Both the position numbers and the translations under genes were made by a program. From contig VSNQ01000009.1 in NCBI GenBank assembly GCA_009774395.1, positions 1-21,069 on the forward strand: DNA of 21,069 bases, written 5' to 3'. This DNA is from Lachnospiraceae bacterium. GTDB lineage: Bacteria; Bacillota; Clostridia; Lachnospirales; Lachnospiraceae. The notes under the pieces are model-generated. The model saw only the letters and a program-made list of their open reading frames with translations. It had not been told where the DNA came from and ran no database searches. How positions within the stretch are numbered: position 1 is the first letter of the stretch; every line of letters begins with the position of its first letter. Below, piece after piece: positions 10,501-15,329 of the stretch.

Positions 10501-11326
10501 TCACAGTTCCAATATCACTTACACCATCTGGAAAGTATACATCATAACTTAATGTTAATTTTTCCTTAATTGCCTCGTCATAGCTTGGAGAAAGAGGCAA
10601 ACTTGCTTGAAAAATATTTGCCCACTCTGTTTCATTGGATAGATTAACAGAAAATTCTATTGCCTTATTTCCTGCTTCTAATTCAGATAAAGTAAAATCT
10701 TTCAATTCCTCTAAATCATCAAAATTATTTTGATAAATAATCTTACCTTCTGTATTTTCTTCCCTATTGTCTTTGTTCTCCTCTTTATTATCAGTAACTT
10801 TATCCCCATTCTTGTCCTTTTCATATTCATCCACATCCGTTGTATCTTCTTCAAATTCCACTGTTTTGGTTGTATCTTCCTTAGTTTCCTCGTTCTCACG
10901 CTTCTCTTCGGATGTTTCTTTCACAGTATCACTTTCTGATTCTGTTTCCTTATCGCTTTTATTCTCCTCCTTCGTACTATCTTTTGTTGCAGTATATTCT
11001 TCTGATTCTCTCTCTTTAGATGTTTCTTCTTTTGCTATAGTAGTACTTTCATCTGATTCTTTTTCTTTGGATGTTTCTTCTGTTGGTTGTTCCGAATTGG
11101 TTTCTTTATCGGATTCCTGTTCCGATTCTTCTGGTTTTGATTTTTCTGAATCTGTTTCCCCCTCAGAATTTTCCAAAACCTGCTCCTCAAATTCCGGATT
11201 GGCGTTGCCAAGCTCCTGCGCTGTAGCCGAAGCCGAAAGCTGAGGAATGGAAGTTGCGATTAATGCTGCTGCCATCACTATGGACAGGCTTCTCTTAATT
11301 GTCCTCTTAAATCTTCCCAGCGCCAT
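1541..11326 (-). CDS. Giant secreted multimodular beta-mannanase with two GH26 catalytic domains
   Basis: This 3261-residue protein is predicted to be exported and to cleave beta-1,4-mannan internally. Order: signal peptide (1-37; KRTIKR, hydrophobic core, SASATA); acidic Glu/Ser/Thr stalk (38-195); two CBM27-like modules (196-362, 378-565); CBM27 (578-745); GH26 (786-1180); Ig-like (1181-1300); CBM23-like (1303-1484); Pro-Asp-Asn linker (1497-1517); then CBM27-like (1523-1712), CBM27 (1727-1890), GH26 (1933-2330), Ig-like (2331-2445), CBM23-like (2452-2630) and about seven Ig-like repeats (2645-3236). Both GH26 copies keep the acid/base Glu in FRPFHENTGSWFWWG (E987, E2133) and the nucleophile in AITETGV (E1096, E2242), so both look active. 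AGAAAGGAGAG precedes the ATG. I see no LPXTG, SLH or choline-binding motif; the C-terminus is a short helical tail. CBM27-GH26-CBM23 is the layout of the Roseburia intestinalis mannanase. CBM family numbers are by resemblance. Confidence 0.92.
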   Translation of the reverse strand: MALGRFKRTIKRSLSIVMAAALIATSIPQLSASATAQELGNANPEFEEQVLENSEGETDSEKSKPEESEQESDKETNSEQPTEETSKEKESDESTTIAKEETSKERESEEYTATKDSTKEENKSDKETESESDTVKETSEEKRENEETKEDTTKTVEFEEDTTDVDEYEKDKNGDKVTDNKEENKDNREENTEGKIIYQNNFDDLEELKDFTLSELEAGNKAIEFSVNLSNETEWANIFQASLPLSPSYDEAIKEKLTLSYDVYFPDGVSDIGTVKAKAVFKLGDTYTWTEGSELIPFTANDFIDEINGYKKIHISIDVTGGKDWEIKDITSIKEVVPCLAGDVSTYSGKLYLDNVVLSDTSTQIEDPINPDEPTVKQETIYENNFDNETDINSVVDGAEKSGASLVELRSGNKAIKYSIDLSNSTGWENIFQAQINLPTEYTKTITDKLIMSYDVYFPSSSVSDSDTFGTVKAQGVLKSGESWTWINETACPPFTYSDLTEDNALPDYKKLHIELDMKNFKIGEENATLADIIPMKAVIPCLAGDTSRYNGDVYLDNLKVVAVNKADEKPVNPAKDDVVIDLDASAWEVINGYQYTGNSTIENQTIDNKKMLTAAVDYSANTSYDWSEAKFKYTHPETVIFEGSYNAFTADIYYKPANKKQGNLAVKISSGCLQNEKGIDAELPKGEAVTGIPELEGYYKSQLELIIETKKSASFSDLELGMVGKNTDFQGDIYFDNMKFTNIEVEDIYVDATVEVQKGDGVTVSADGKSITTASGQSVSIASEVSLVDPNANEATKNLYAYLKAIGESDSVIFGHQNDTHHKAGSKAEGFSNSDTKDVTGSIAGVIGIDVLSLTGDEASEWNTPEADRIQKVAEITKEAAAEGALITLSAHMPNFDVIDQRVKAFEKNGKTGNKSDTLGYWEVGGEKQYNFSGYTPGTLSGNVVARIMPGQDLNYLFTDYLDLIADYAKAVEGDGITILFRPFHENTGSWFWWGAALCDQEAYINLFRYTVDYIKEKDVHNILYVYGPGSEANNAEEYAQRYPGDAYVDMIGYDLYHSSPTKDNEAKYLADISKQNSILKEFATKHQKLYAITETGVANGKTALLPSGNEVKDWYMQLLNQISEEGVCYFLTWANFSDTTFYLPFVTKKNADGTLHGHETLDDFINFYNDNRSIFATDMNGGHKQINGVTNTNKGDSISGYFTTPLSGDRILKKEQGTGTKIAVKLTGVKNDASNVKFVFSSDFGKETITASYVEKTALWEAMLEDSVLEKLGESIGKITLVVGESEIAAITAIFNLAEAEQDDMAPDDFESYGGSKELLNRAWATNKDTGSEIAFLLTKDKDKVFGGNYALQIDVTLQNGNAWAGATKNFAADWSNGNALEFYTIPEKYGQKVVVQVTSDGVIYEAYLQEFEAYTKYAETDTPVKVSIPFSCFKDRDNKGVAFNPKKIESIGLWCNAIAKDGVTFPLETTLYYDEFKVVKTDKTEVLIVEAVIPDNPDNPDNPDNPDNPDNPDTPSVSAGIIYSNNFDQETDINNILDGAEKSGATLAELAPNNKAILYQVDLTGTTEWTNIFQAQFNLKEPYTQEITDKAVMSFDVYFPAESINETFDTLSAQAVFKTGSAWNWTAQQSWPAYTAEQLEDDADVPGFKKLHIEIDMNNFKISGEDGEIAATIADITPIMAVVPCLAGNTSGYKGDIYLDNVKVEAFNRSGDAPEIPPINENGMFLSTEAATWSVTDGWDYSGESKVGNITIQEEKLLVTTVDYSKDADKGWSEAKFNYTHPKAISPVSGYNAFQADVYYKPADMTQGGFGIKIFCESLGIDKDAALPEGTAVENIAGLEGYYKSTFTLDFDMVNNASFSGLTLGLVGKNTNFKGDIYFGNMRFIKGETTEIYKETTQKIQKGAGITIAEDGRTITTASGKTVSVASEIALVDAKANDATQKLYAYLKAIGESDSVIFGHQNDTHHKAGSTEEGFTNSDTKDITGSIAGVVGIDTLSLTGNEASAWDTPEAQRIQFVADLTRSAAAEGAVITLSAHMPNFDLIDQKVKAFEASNKTGNTSDTLGYWEVNGEKQYNFSGYTPGTLTGNVVARIMPEQDLNYLFTDYLDLIADYAKAVEKDGITILFRPFHENTGSWFWWGAALCDKEAYINLYRYTVDYLKEQGVHNFLYVYGPGSEAANAVEYAQRYPGDAYVDMIGYDLYHSYPTKENQAGYLENIHKQNMILQEFAQKHNKLYAITETGVANGSNALLTSGNEVLDWYMQLLNEISDDGVCYFLTWANFNDTTSFYTPFVKEKRENSVLYGHEMLDEFIRFYNDEKSVFATDIHNGFAQLNGITNTTKENAVAGYIVSPISGDKLLPSQTEEGTRIAAKVTGIDKSGSVRFVLTSDFDQEICKASYNEETKIWEAVLPDYALVNLGEGLGTIVLVVNEQEIASISVGFNMTEAEQNDLNPEDFESYGGSDELLNSVWATNKATGSEIAFRLTQESEKVFGGNYGLEMEATLASSDAWVGAEKNFTADWSSGNALEFYTIPEMHGQKVVVQVKSNGEEFEIYLQEYPAYTNNAKSGIPVKVTIPFAAFVGRDHKEAVFDPAKIEKLGLWCNAIAQENVTFPLKTTLYYDELKIVKLANPEQKEVLIESIAKEGVWIREIAPQEYTGKAVKPEVAVYDGAKLLTLKKDYTISYKNNKNAGDQAKVIIKGKGNYSETIEQTFKIAPKEMGRLTITYPEYLAYNGKEQAVAVTVKDGKKKLSSKKDYSVEIFYMGKDDSLTSVAKAKDEGKYQIKITGKGNYSGEAVAICEVVDGKGLLSKASIKLPSSSLNYETGKAAVFEESAIVVKIGGKVVPQKEANDIVNYTVSYVNNTAPGTATVIITAGKDSAYVGSCRKDFAVKGAAFSSKTIGFTEFQTKLPYTGKPVFQNPVLTDKATGTELKKGVDYRVTYKNHVNAGKASMQFTGIGKYSGTFTKTYTISKAAITEDMLTSDKQIEVLQNRAGVQPDVALLYNGKTLVNGQDYTLIYSNNKNITTDSKKAYITIKGKGSFTGTLRNAVEMVILPKSLNSDDITIEVPDMQYSNKKAQYNPNPIVYDNGKKLVKNKDYTVSYEGNTKQDIGEIKETGHTAKMIITAKSADYLAEETTADGTENSQNPNTRTVEFRIIGKLIKDAKVTVKNSQYFSQQGTMPSKSDLDITYKGTKVEESEYEIISYSQNTKKGNAVMVLQGVGTYGGTKTVKFKINARGMHQNWADEMAQMLSSLFEVFS
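3437..6760 (-). repeat. Tandem duplication inside the mannanase, second copy
   Basis: This encodes residues 1523-2630, the second CBM27-like, CBM27, GH26, Ig-like, CBM23-like block. Differences from copy one concentrate in the binding modules, in the tail of the GH26 domain (TTSFYTPF versus TTFYLPF) and in the Ig-like segment; the active-site segments are unchanged. Confidence 0.85.
6776..6838 (-). repeat. 9-bp microsatellite encoding the Pro-Asp-Asn linker
   Basis: Seven near-identical 9-nt units (read on the minus strand as CC-GAT-AAT type codons with silent changes) encode six PDN triplets and a final PDT between the two halves of the mannanase. In-frame units of this kind can gain or lose copies without breaking the frame, changing the spacing of the two catalytic halves. 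Confidence 0.85.
6875..10195 (-). repeat. Tandem duplication inside the mannanase, first copy
   Basis: This encodes residues 378-1484 (CBM27-like, CBM27, GH26, Ig-like, CBM23-like). It matches residues 1523-2630 module for module and, by eye, at most positions. The copies are clearest over the GH26 cores, for example IGESDSVIFGHQNDTHHKAG in both. The lengths are almost equal (1107 and 1108 residues), which indicates an internal tandem duplication that has since diverged. Confidence 0.85.
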
Positions 11327-11434
11327 CTTTTCTCTCCTTTCTGAAATCCACCAATATCCTACTAATACACCTTACTGTGCTGTCGTCATTTTACATAAAT
11401 TTATTTTCTAAATTTTGCAGAAGATGCACAAAAG

Positions 11435-11486
11435 CACAATATTGTGTATGTTCTTAAAATATAACATTTATTTCATTTGCTGAAAA
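11435..11486 (-). promoter_or_regulatory. Possible mannanase promoter with operator-like palindrome
   Basis: On the minus strand a TATATT (11458-11463) has a poor -35 candidate TTTTCA (11481-11486) at 17-bp spacing. A perfect 12-bp palindrome CACAATATTGTG lies at 11435-11446, about +5 to +16 from the expected start, where a repressor would block transcription. The remaining 11327-11600 is very AT-rich and has no gene. The -35 is weak and the promoter assignment is tentative; the palindrome is certain as sequence. Confidence 0.35.
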
Positions 11487-11659
11487 TTGATTTTTTAGCT
11501 AATCTTTTTCTAATTTTTTCATATATTTATCACATTTATTAAGTAATTTTAGTTATTTTTAATCTTTTAATCAAATTTTCCACGAAAATATCTCCCTTAC
11601 ACAACTTGGCACAATCGAGTAGGGAATCGTCCTTCTTCGCTATTCATGGGGTTCTCTAC

Positions 11660-11757
11660 TTACACGCCGGACACTTGTATCGCTTCATAAGCGATGCACT
11701 TTTTTGTTATTTCGCCTGTAAATCCGCTGCCGTCTTTGGCTTTTATTGTCACGGATA
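11660..11757 (-). pseudogene. 3' remnant of an unidentified gene
   Basis: The minus strand reads open for about 32 codons, LSVTIKAKDGSGFTGEITKK followed by CIAYEAIQVSGV, and stops with TAA at 11660-11662. The composition and the alternating hydrophobic pattern VTIKAKDGSGFTGEI look like one edge of a bacterial Ig-like (Big_2-type) domain. Upstream the frame runs straight into the repeat at 11762-11903, so the rest of the gene has been replaced or removed. No start codon is visible. The short length makes this uncertain. Confidence 0.35.
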
Positions 11758-11761
11758 GTCC

Positions 11762-11903
11762 GCAGGATTTTCCTTTGATAGCGCCGCTAAAAAATCGGGC
11801 GCATAGTGGGCTATATAACTGATTTTTTAGTAATTGCTTGAGAAATTTGATAGCGCAGAAAAAGACAAGGGATATGGTAAGTTATTTTGGGACAATTCCT
11901 TAG
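11762..11903. repeat. MITE-like palindromic element, left-truncated copy
   Basis: This aligns along its length with 20550-20677: GCAGGATTTT, then AAAAATC, GGCGCATAG, GGGCTAT, AACTGATTTTT, GAAAAAGACAAG and finally TTCCTTAG occur in the same order in both. The centre is itself a palindrome built around CATAG/CTAT and AAAAATC/GATTTTT. This copy has about 14 extra bases before GAAAAAGACAAG and lacks the left terminal repeat seen in the other copy. It sits between the gene remnant on its left and the restriction-modification relics on its right. Confidence 0.7.
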
Positions 11904-12050
11904 CAGTGAATGCTAAGTCCTGAGTGAACGGTAACCGCAGTTCCGTTACAATTGATGCACACAAAATGCTAAAGTGCAAGCATTTTGGCGCATAATTCCC
12001 ACTACTTTGGCGTGGGTGTGAAAAGTAACACAGTTCCTACATTTGTGTTA
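11899..12050. other. Run of five small hairpins in a gene-free stretch
   Basis: Successive perfect stems are CTTAGCA/TGCTAAG (11899-11905, 11911-11917), AACGG/CCGTT (11927-11931, 11943-11947), CAAAATGCT/AGCATTTTG (11962-11970, 11979-11987), CCCAC/GTGGG (11998-12002, 12012-12016) and TAACACA/TGTGTTA (12026-12032, 12044-12050). No coding frame fits. It fills the space between the MITE-like repeat and the truncated endonuclease. It could be a structured RNA, the end of a mobile element, or several repeats laid side by side; none of the stems has a U tract. Confidence 0.45.
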
Positions 12051-12055
12051 TTTAG

Positions 12056-12691
12056 TATTTTATAGAATATCCGTGCATTAATAAGGCACAGGAACTAGGC
12101 TTTGTAGCAAGACACGAAACCTACCCGGGTATGTATGCCGATGTTATGCTTGAAATCCACCCAACCAAATGGAAAGTATGCCAAATTTGTGGCAAAGAAA
12201 TGTCCCTTTATTATCACTACCCAAATGCAAATTTCCTCAAATCCTTAAACAAGAAGTTTGATACAGATTTTTCCGACTGTGACCACATCCGTGATATCTG
12301 GGACGAACTCATCAACCGTGGTGTTCGCAAGAATGATATCGCTGCTTTCTTGATTAGCAAGGGGGACTTAGATTTAGATGCACGCGTTTCTAAAAAAGAT
12401 GAAATTATAGATGCAATAGAATATGCTTGCCGTAAAGGTGATAAAAAATGCCTGGGTCCGGGAGCAATGTCGAATTTCCCTGATCGATATGATGGTTTCC
12501 ATACATATAACCGTTGTTGTAGAGCCACACAGGATAAAGGACGTTCAAAAGAAAACCTTAAATCCTATACCAAAGACAGACGTGCCTACGAATACTGGAG
12601 TGATGGAAATATCCACGCAGCGAATCAATTTATGGGCAGTAGGTTCTTTGATGGCACATCAGCCGACCACATTGAACCTCAATTCAGTTGA
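12056..12691 (+). pseudogene. Alw26I/Eco31I/Esp3I-family (BsaI-like) type IIS restriction endonuclease, both ends lost
   Basis: The coding frame is open from 12056 although its first ATG is at 12131; the codons before that ATG (INKAQELGFVARHETYPG) read as genuine protein, so the 5' part is missing. The body has the family's signature features: WKVCQICGKEMS with a CxxC (C17, C20 counted from 12131), HYPNANFLKSLNKKFDTDF, a YNRCCR segment, DKGRSKENLKSYTKDRRAYE and YW, ending in SADHI. SADH should open the HNH nuclease motif of these enzymes, with the Asn and second His further on. After SADHI, near 12674, the sequence leaves the family and stops six residues later. Eco31I-type enzymes are about 550 residues; about 212 codons remain. 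No activity is expected. Confidence 0.8.
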
Positions 12692-13702
12692 AATTGCAAC
12701 CCTTAAATCTATCTGTTCCCGCATTGAATCGGATGCTTCTTTGGTTAAAAACAAGCGACTTGTAATTAGCCTTATTGAAACAATAGAGAAAAGAATAATC
12801 CGTTCATCTGGAGTTTTTAGATTTACATATTCTTCATATGTTATTTTGCCCTTGAAAAACTCAAGTATATCCGATTCATCATAATCAACATATTTTGCGG
12901 TATCATCACAAGGAACGTTTTCCAAATCCGCTATCGTTTCCCTTGCAGTAACTTGGCATGATTCATCAACTGTTATTGGTGTTGGGAACAATTCTCCAGG
13001 AGATATATCCATATCGTTTCGAGTGCATATAATAATAACCCTTTTTCTTTTTTGAGGAACGGCATAATCACTTGCCATCAAAATCCTGCCTTCTGTATTG
13101 TAACCGAGTTCCGTAAAGAGTGTGTGTATTTCACGGTATGTTTTTCCACCTTGGTAACTCAACAACCCTTCAACATTTTCAAATACAATAACTTTAGGAC
13201 TTACTCTCTTAACTATATCAACAAACTCTCGGAACAATTGATTCCTTGGGTCATCCTCTGATCTAAAACCTGCCATTGAAAATCCTTGACAAGGAGGTTC
13301 TCCACATATAATATCTGCTCCTCCGTCCAGTGCAGCCTTTTCAATGGCATTTTTCGTTTCTTCTTTGGTTATATCTCCGCACAACACTTTAATTTGAGGA
13401 TTATTTATCTTTAAAGTAATACAAGCACTTTCTTCAATATCGTTGCTTAACAATGACTGAATGCCTGCCATCTTAAATCCTTCTGTCATACCACCCGCAC
13501 CGCAAAATAAATCAATGGACTTAAAACACCCCGTTTTCTTCTTTATTTCACGTGCTATCTGATATGCCAATAGCGTAGGCACTGCCTTGCCCACCTGTTT
13601 TAAATGCTGCGTTTTATTACCAAAGAAGTAATAATCATCCTTAAACGCTTGAAATCTTGCAGCCTCTCTTACTGTTAATACTCTTTCATGAACAGGATGC
13701 AC
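12659..13702 (-). pseudogene. Circularly permuted C5-cytosine DNA methyltransferase, 3' end lost
   Basis: This would transfer a methyl group from SAM to C5 of cytosine, protecting one strand of the type IIS target. Motif order is unusual: IX (RVLTVREAARFQAF, 7-20) and X (QVGKAVPTLLAYQIAREI, 36-53) come first, then I (DLFCGAGG, 64-71), IV (GEPPCQGFS, catalytic C138), VI (ENV, 175-177) and VIII (QKRKR, 217-221), then the start of the target-recognition region. This is the M.BssHII type of permutation. The GTG start at 13702 has AGGAAAT upstream and overlaps the adenine methyltransferase gene by 28 bp, so the order is probably native and translation coupled. Residues after about 342 (NVVG) are antisense of the endonuclease, so the recognition domain has been cut off. 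The catalytic core is intact. Confidence 0.8.
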
Positions 13703-14766
13703 ATAAGTTCCATTTCCTGTTCTGCTTTGGATATTGAAATTCCATACGCTTTATATGCTAATTGCTCTATCTCCTCAAGGATTGCATCATTCTGCTTATC
13801 CAAGAACGATTTTGCAAGTAATGATATTTTCTTTAGTTCTGGTGCTTTTACCGGAATCGGAAAACAGTCAATTTCATAATTATTGACATAATTATTGCTG
13901 CTGGTTAATTTAAACAACCAATTTATTATCTTGGTATTGAACAAACCTAATAGAGTGTATATATCAATTCCATATGGATTTTCTCTCACGGATATAAAAT
14001 TGCACGAATTTCCCAATACATAATTCTTGGGGCACAAAGCAAAAGTTACGCGCCTTTCCTTATTCATATTCGCAATTTGCTAACATACAATTCTTTCTTG
14101 TTCAATGTAACATCCCTTTTTTGTTGTATTAACAAATTCATCTGCTATAAATTCATTTTGCGACGCAGTAAGCAAATTGTAATAATTAATATTTCTTCCC
14201 CTTATCAACAAATAACCTGTATTGGTATTAACAATACTATGTTTATCTGCTGTTAAATCCAGTTCTCCTCTTAAATTGACCACAAAGGGAAGTTCCTTAA
14301 CAACCGGAAACTGCCTTAACGTTCTCAGAACTTGATATTCCTTTGAAGAAACAGCAGCAATCGCATTTCCAGTGTTTTCGTTCAAAATATCTTTCACTGC
14401 AACTTCCGCAATATCTTCTGGGTTATTGCAATAATCTTTGATAACAGCTACTTTATCTATTTTACTGCCTTTTTGTAAAAGGATTGCACTCAATGCCTGT
14501 TGTGCATCTATATAGCCGCTGTCTTCTCCGATTACTTTCACCGAAATCAATTTGTTATCCTTAAGCATATGTGTTCTCAATTTCATACATGTCTTATCAG
14601 ACATTATTGATGTAGGAATAAGCAGGCTAACTAATGCGGTTTCATTTGCGTAACGATCAATAATTTCTTCCACAAACAATTTATATAAATTTAAGACTTC
14701 ATCTGTAGAATATCTAAAACGCTCCAACACTATTTTTGAAATCGCTGAATACTTATCTTTATATTT
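13675..14766 (-). pseudogene. Type IIS-associated N6-adenine DNA methyltransferase, 5'-truncated and with an in-frame amber codon
   Basis: This is the adenine methylase partner of the same Alw26I/Eco31I-type system. What remains is the part after the catalytic motif: NLYKLFVEEI, VSLLIPTSIMSDK, the TaqI-like recognition domain with GYLLIRGRNINYYN, and LLGLFNTKIINWLFKLTSSN with INNYEID-like NNYEIDCFPIP. Motif I and NPPY are absent; the frame closes at a TAA just upstream (14767-14769). At 14080-14082 a TAG interrupts the frame between RIVC and QIANMNKERR. The reading frame is identical on both sides, so this looks like a single CAG-to-TAG change of a Gln codon. The last 28 bp overlap the start of the cytosine methyltransferase. 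Around 14828-14851 another frame reads EDIGCGDS, possibly a scrap of motif I. Confidence 0.8.
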
Positions 14767-14877
14767 TTATCTCTTTATCAAGACACTAATATGATTTGAT
14801 ATGAATATAATTGAATTTTTTAGCAATGCTATCTCCACAACCTATGTCCTCAACAGTAACGCTTAAAAATTTGAAGT

Positions 14878-14900
14878 AAAAAACCTCCCATTTTATGGGA
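14878..14900 (-). terminator. Short hairpin with U tract on the minus strand
   Basis: TCCCAT (14886-14891) and ATGGGA (14895-14900) form a 6-bp stem with a 3-nt loop. Read on the minus strand it is followed by GG and six T residues (14878-14883). It would end a transcript entering from the right, but no minus-strand gene remains there; it may be left from the lost neighbour. The stem is short. Confidence 0.3.
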
Positions 14901-15042
14901 AATTGTGAAATAATAAAAGTAACAACACAAAAATTTTCGTTTTTCATGCAATGAACGGCAGATTATGTTGTGTATATAATTGAAGGTCTTTAAGTACTGT
15001 AAAAAATCCTACGAAACTATTTTTGTAACAGTTCAGCCTAGA

Positions 15043-15136
15043 GGCTGTCGCAATAAGCCTTGATTATACAAGATATAGTGTTAAACGCAGCACGTTGTTA
15101 TAATATCTTGTATAGATCTTCCTTAATGCGACAGCC
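15043..15136. repeat. 94-bp imperfect palindrome with GGCTGTCG ends
   Basis: GGCTGTCGCAATAAG (15043-15057) pairs with CTTAATGCGACAGCC (15122-15136), 14 of 15 positions, and within it ATACAAGATAT (15066-15076) pairs perfectly with ATATCTTGTAT (15103-15113). No T run follows on either side, so it is not a plain terminator. Its outer eight bases and the following CC match the hairpin at 1325-1388. It is the main feature of the gene-free stretch 14901-15150. Confidence 0.75.
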
Positions 15137-15156
15137 CCGTGAAACAGCATAGTGGC

Positions 15157-15244
15157 AGAGATGCATCAAGCCACCACGAAGTGGTTTTCACGAAGTGGTT
15201 TTCACGAAGTGGTTTTCACGAAGTGGTTTTTCATGGCTTGATGC
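15157..15244. repeat. Tandem array of 14-bp mini-hairpins inside an outer stem
   Basis: Four exact copies of CACGAAGTGGTTTT occupy 15175-15188, 15189-15202, 15203-15216 and 15217-15230. Each contains CAC-GAA-GTG, a tiny hairpin. The array is enclosed by GCATCAAGCCA (15163-15173) and TGGCTTGATGC (15234-15244), which pair. The left part (15157-15184) recurs in inverted orientation at 20457-20484 with 26 of 28 bases the same. It lies about 85 bp upstream of the sigma factor start. Confidence 0.85.
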
Positions 15245-15329
15245 CTGTAACAGGAATCCAAAGGCTGAACGGTTACCTATTTTTCGTTCTTTTTCTACAG
15301 TTCCTTACAGAACAGGAAAGGAGACTACC

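Noticed and set aside
10767..11243. 158-codon plus-strand open frame rich in Ser, Val and Phe
   Set aside because: It is the antisense of the Glu/Ser/Thr-rich stalk of the mannanase; repetitive acidic codons leave the opposite frame open. No ribosome site.
11679..11705. ATCGCTT/AAGCGAT hairpin followed by a T run, terminator-like on the plus strand
   Set aside because: No plus-strand gene precedes it, and the same bases encode IAYEAI in the gene remnant on the minus strand, so the palindrome may be coincidental.
12423..12884. 153-codon plus-strand open frame across the restriction-modification junction
   Set aside because: It overlaps the endonuclease in another frame and then the antisense of the cytosine methylase; no family features.
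15175..15230. CRISPR array
   Set aside because: The 14-bp units are directly contiguous without spacers, are too short, and no cas gene is present. The same applies to the array at 1-79.
15139..15329. Longer sigma factor start reading through the mini-hairpin array
   Set aside because: The added residues are a translation of the DNA repeat (repeated SRSGFHEVVFTKW-like peptides); the ATG at 15330 has a strong ribosome site and gives the normal ECF length.
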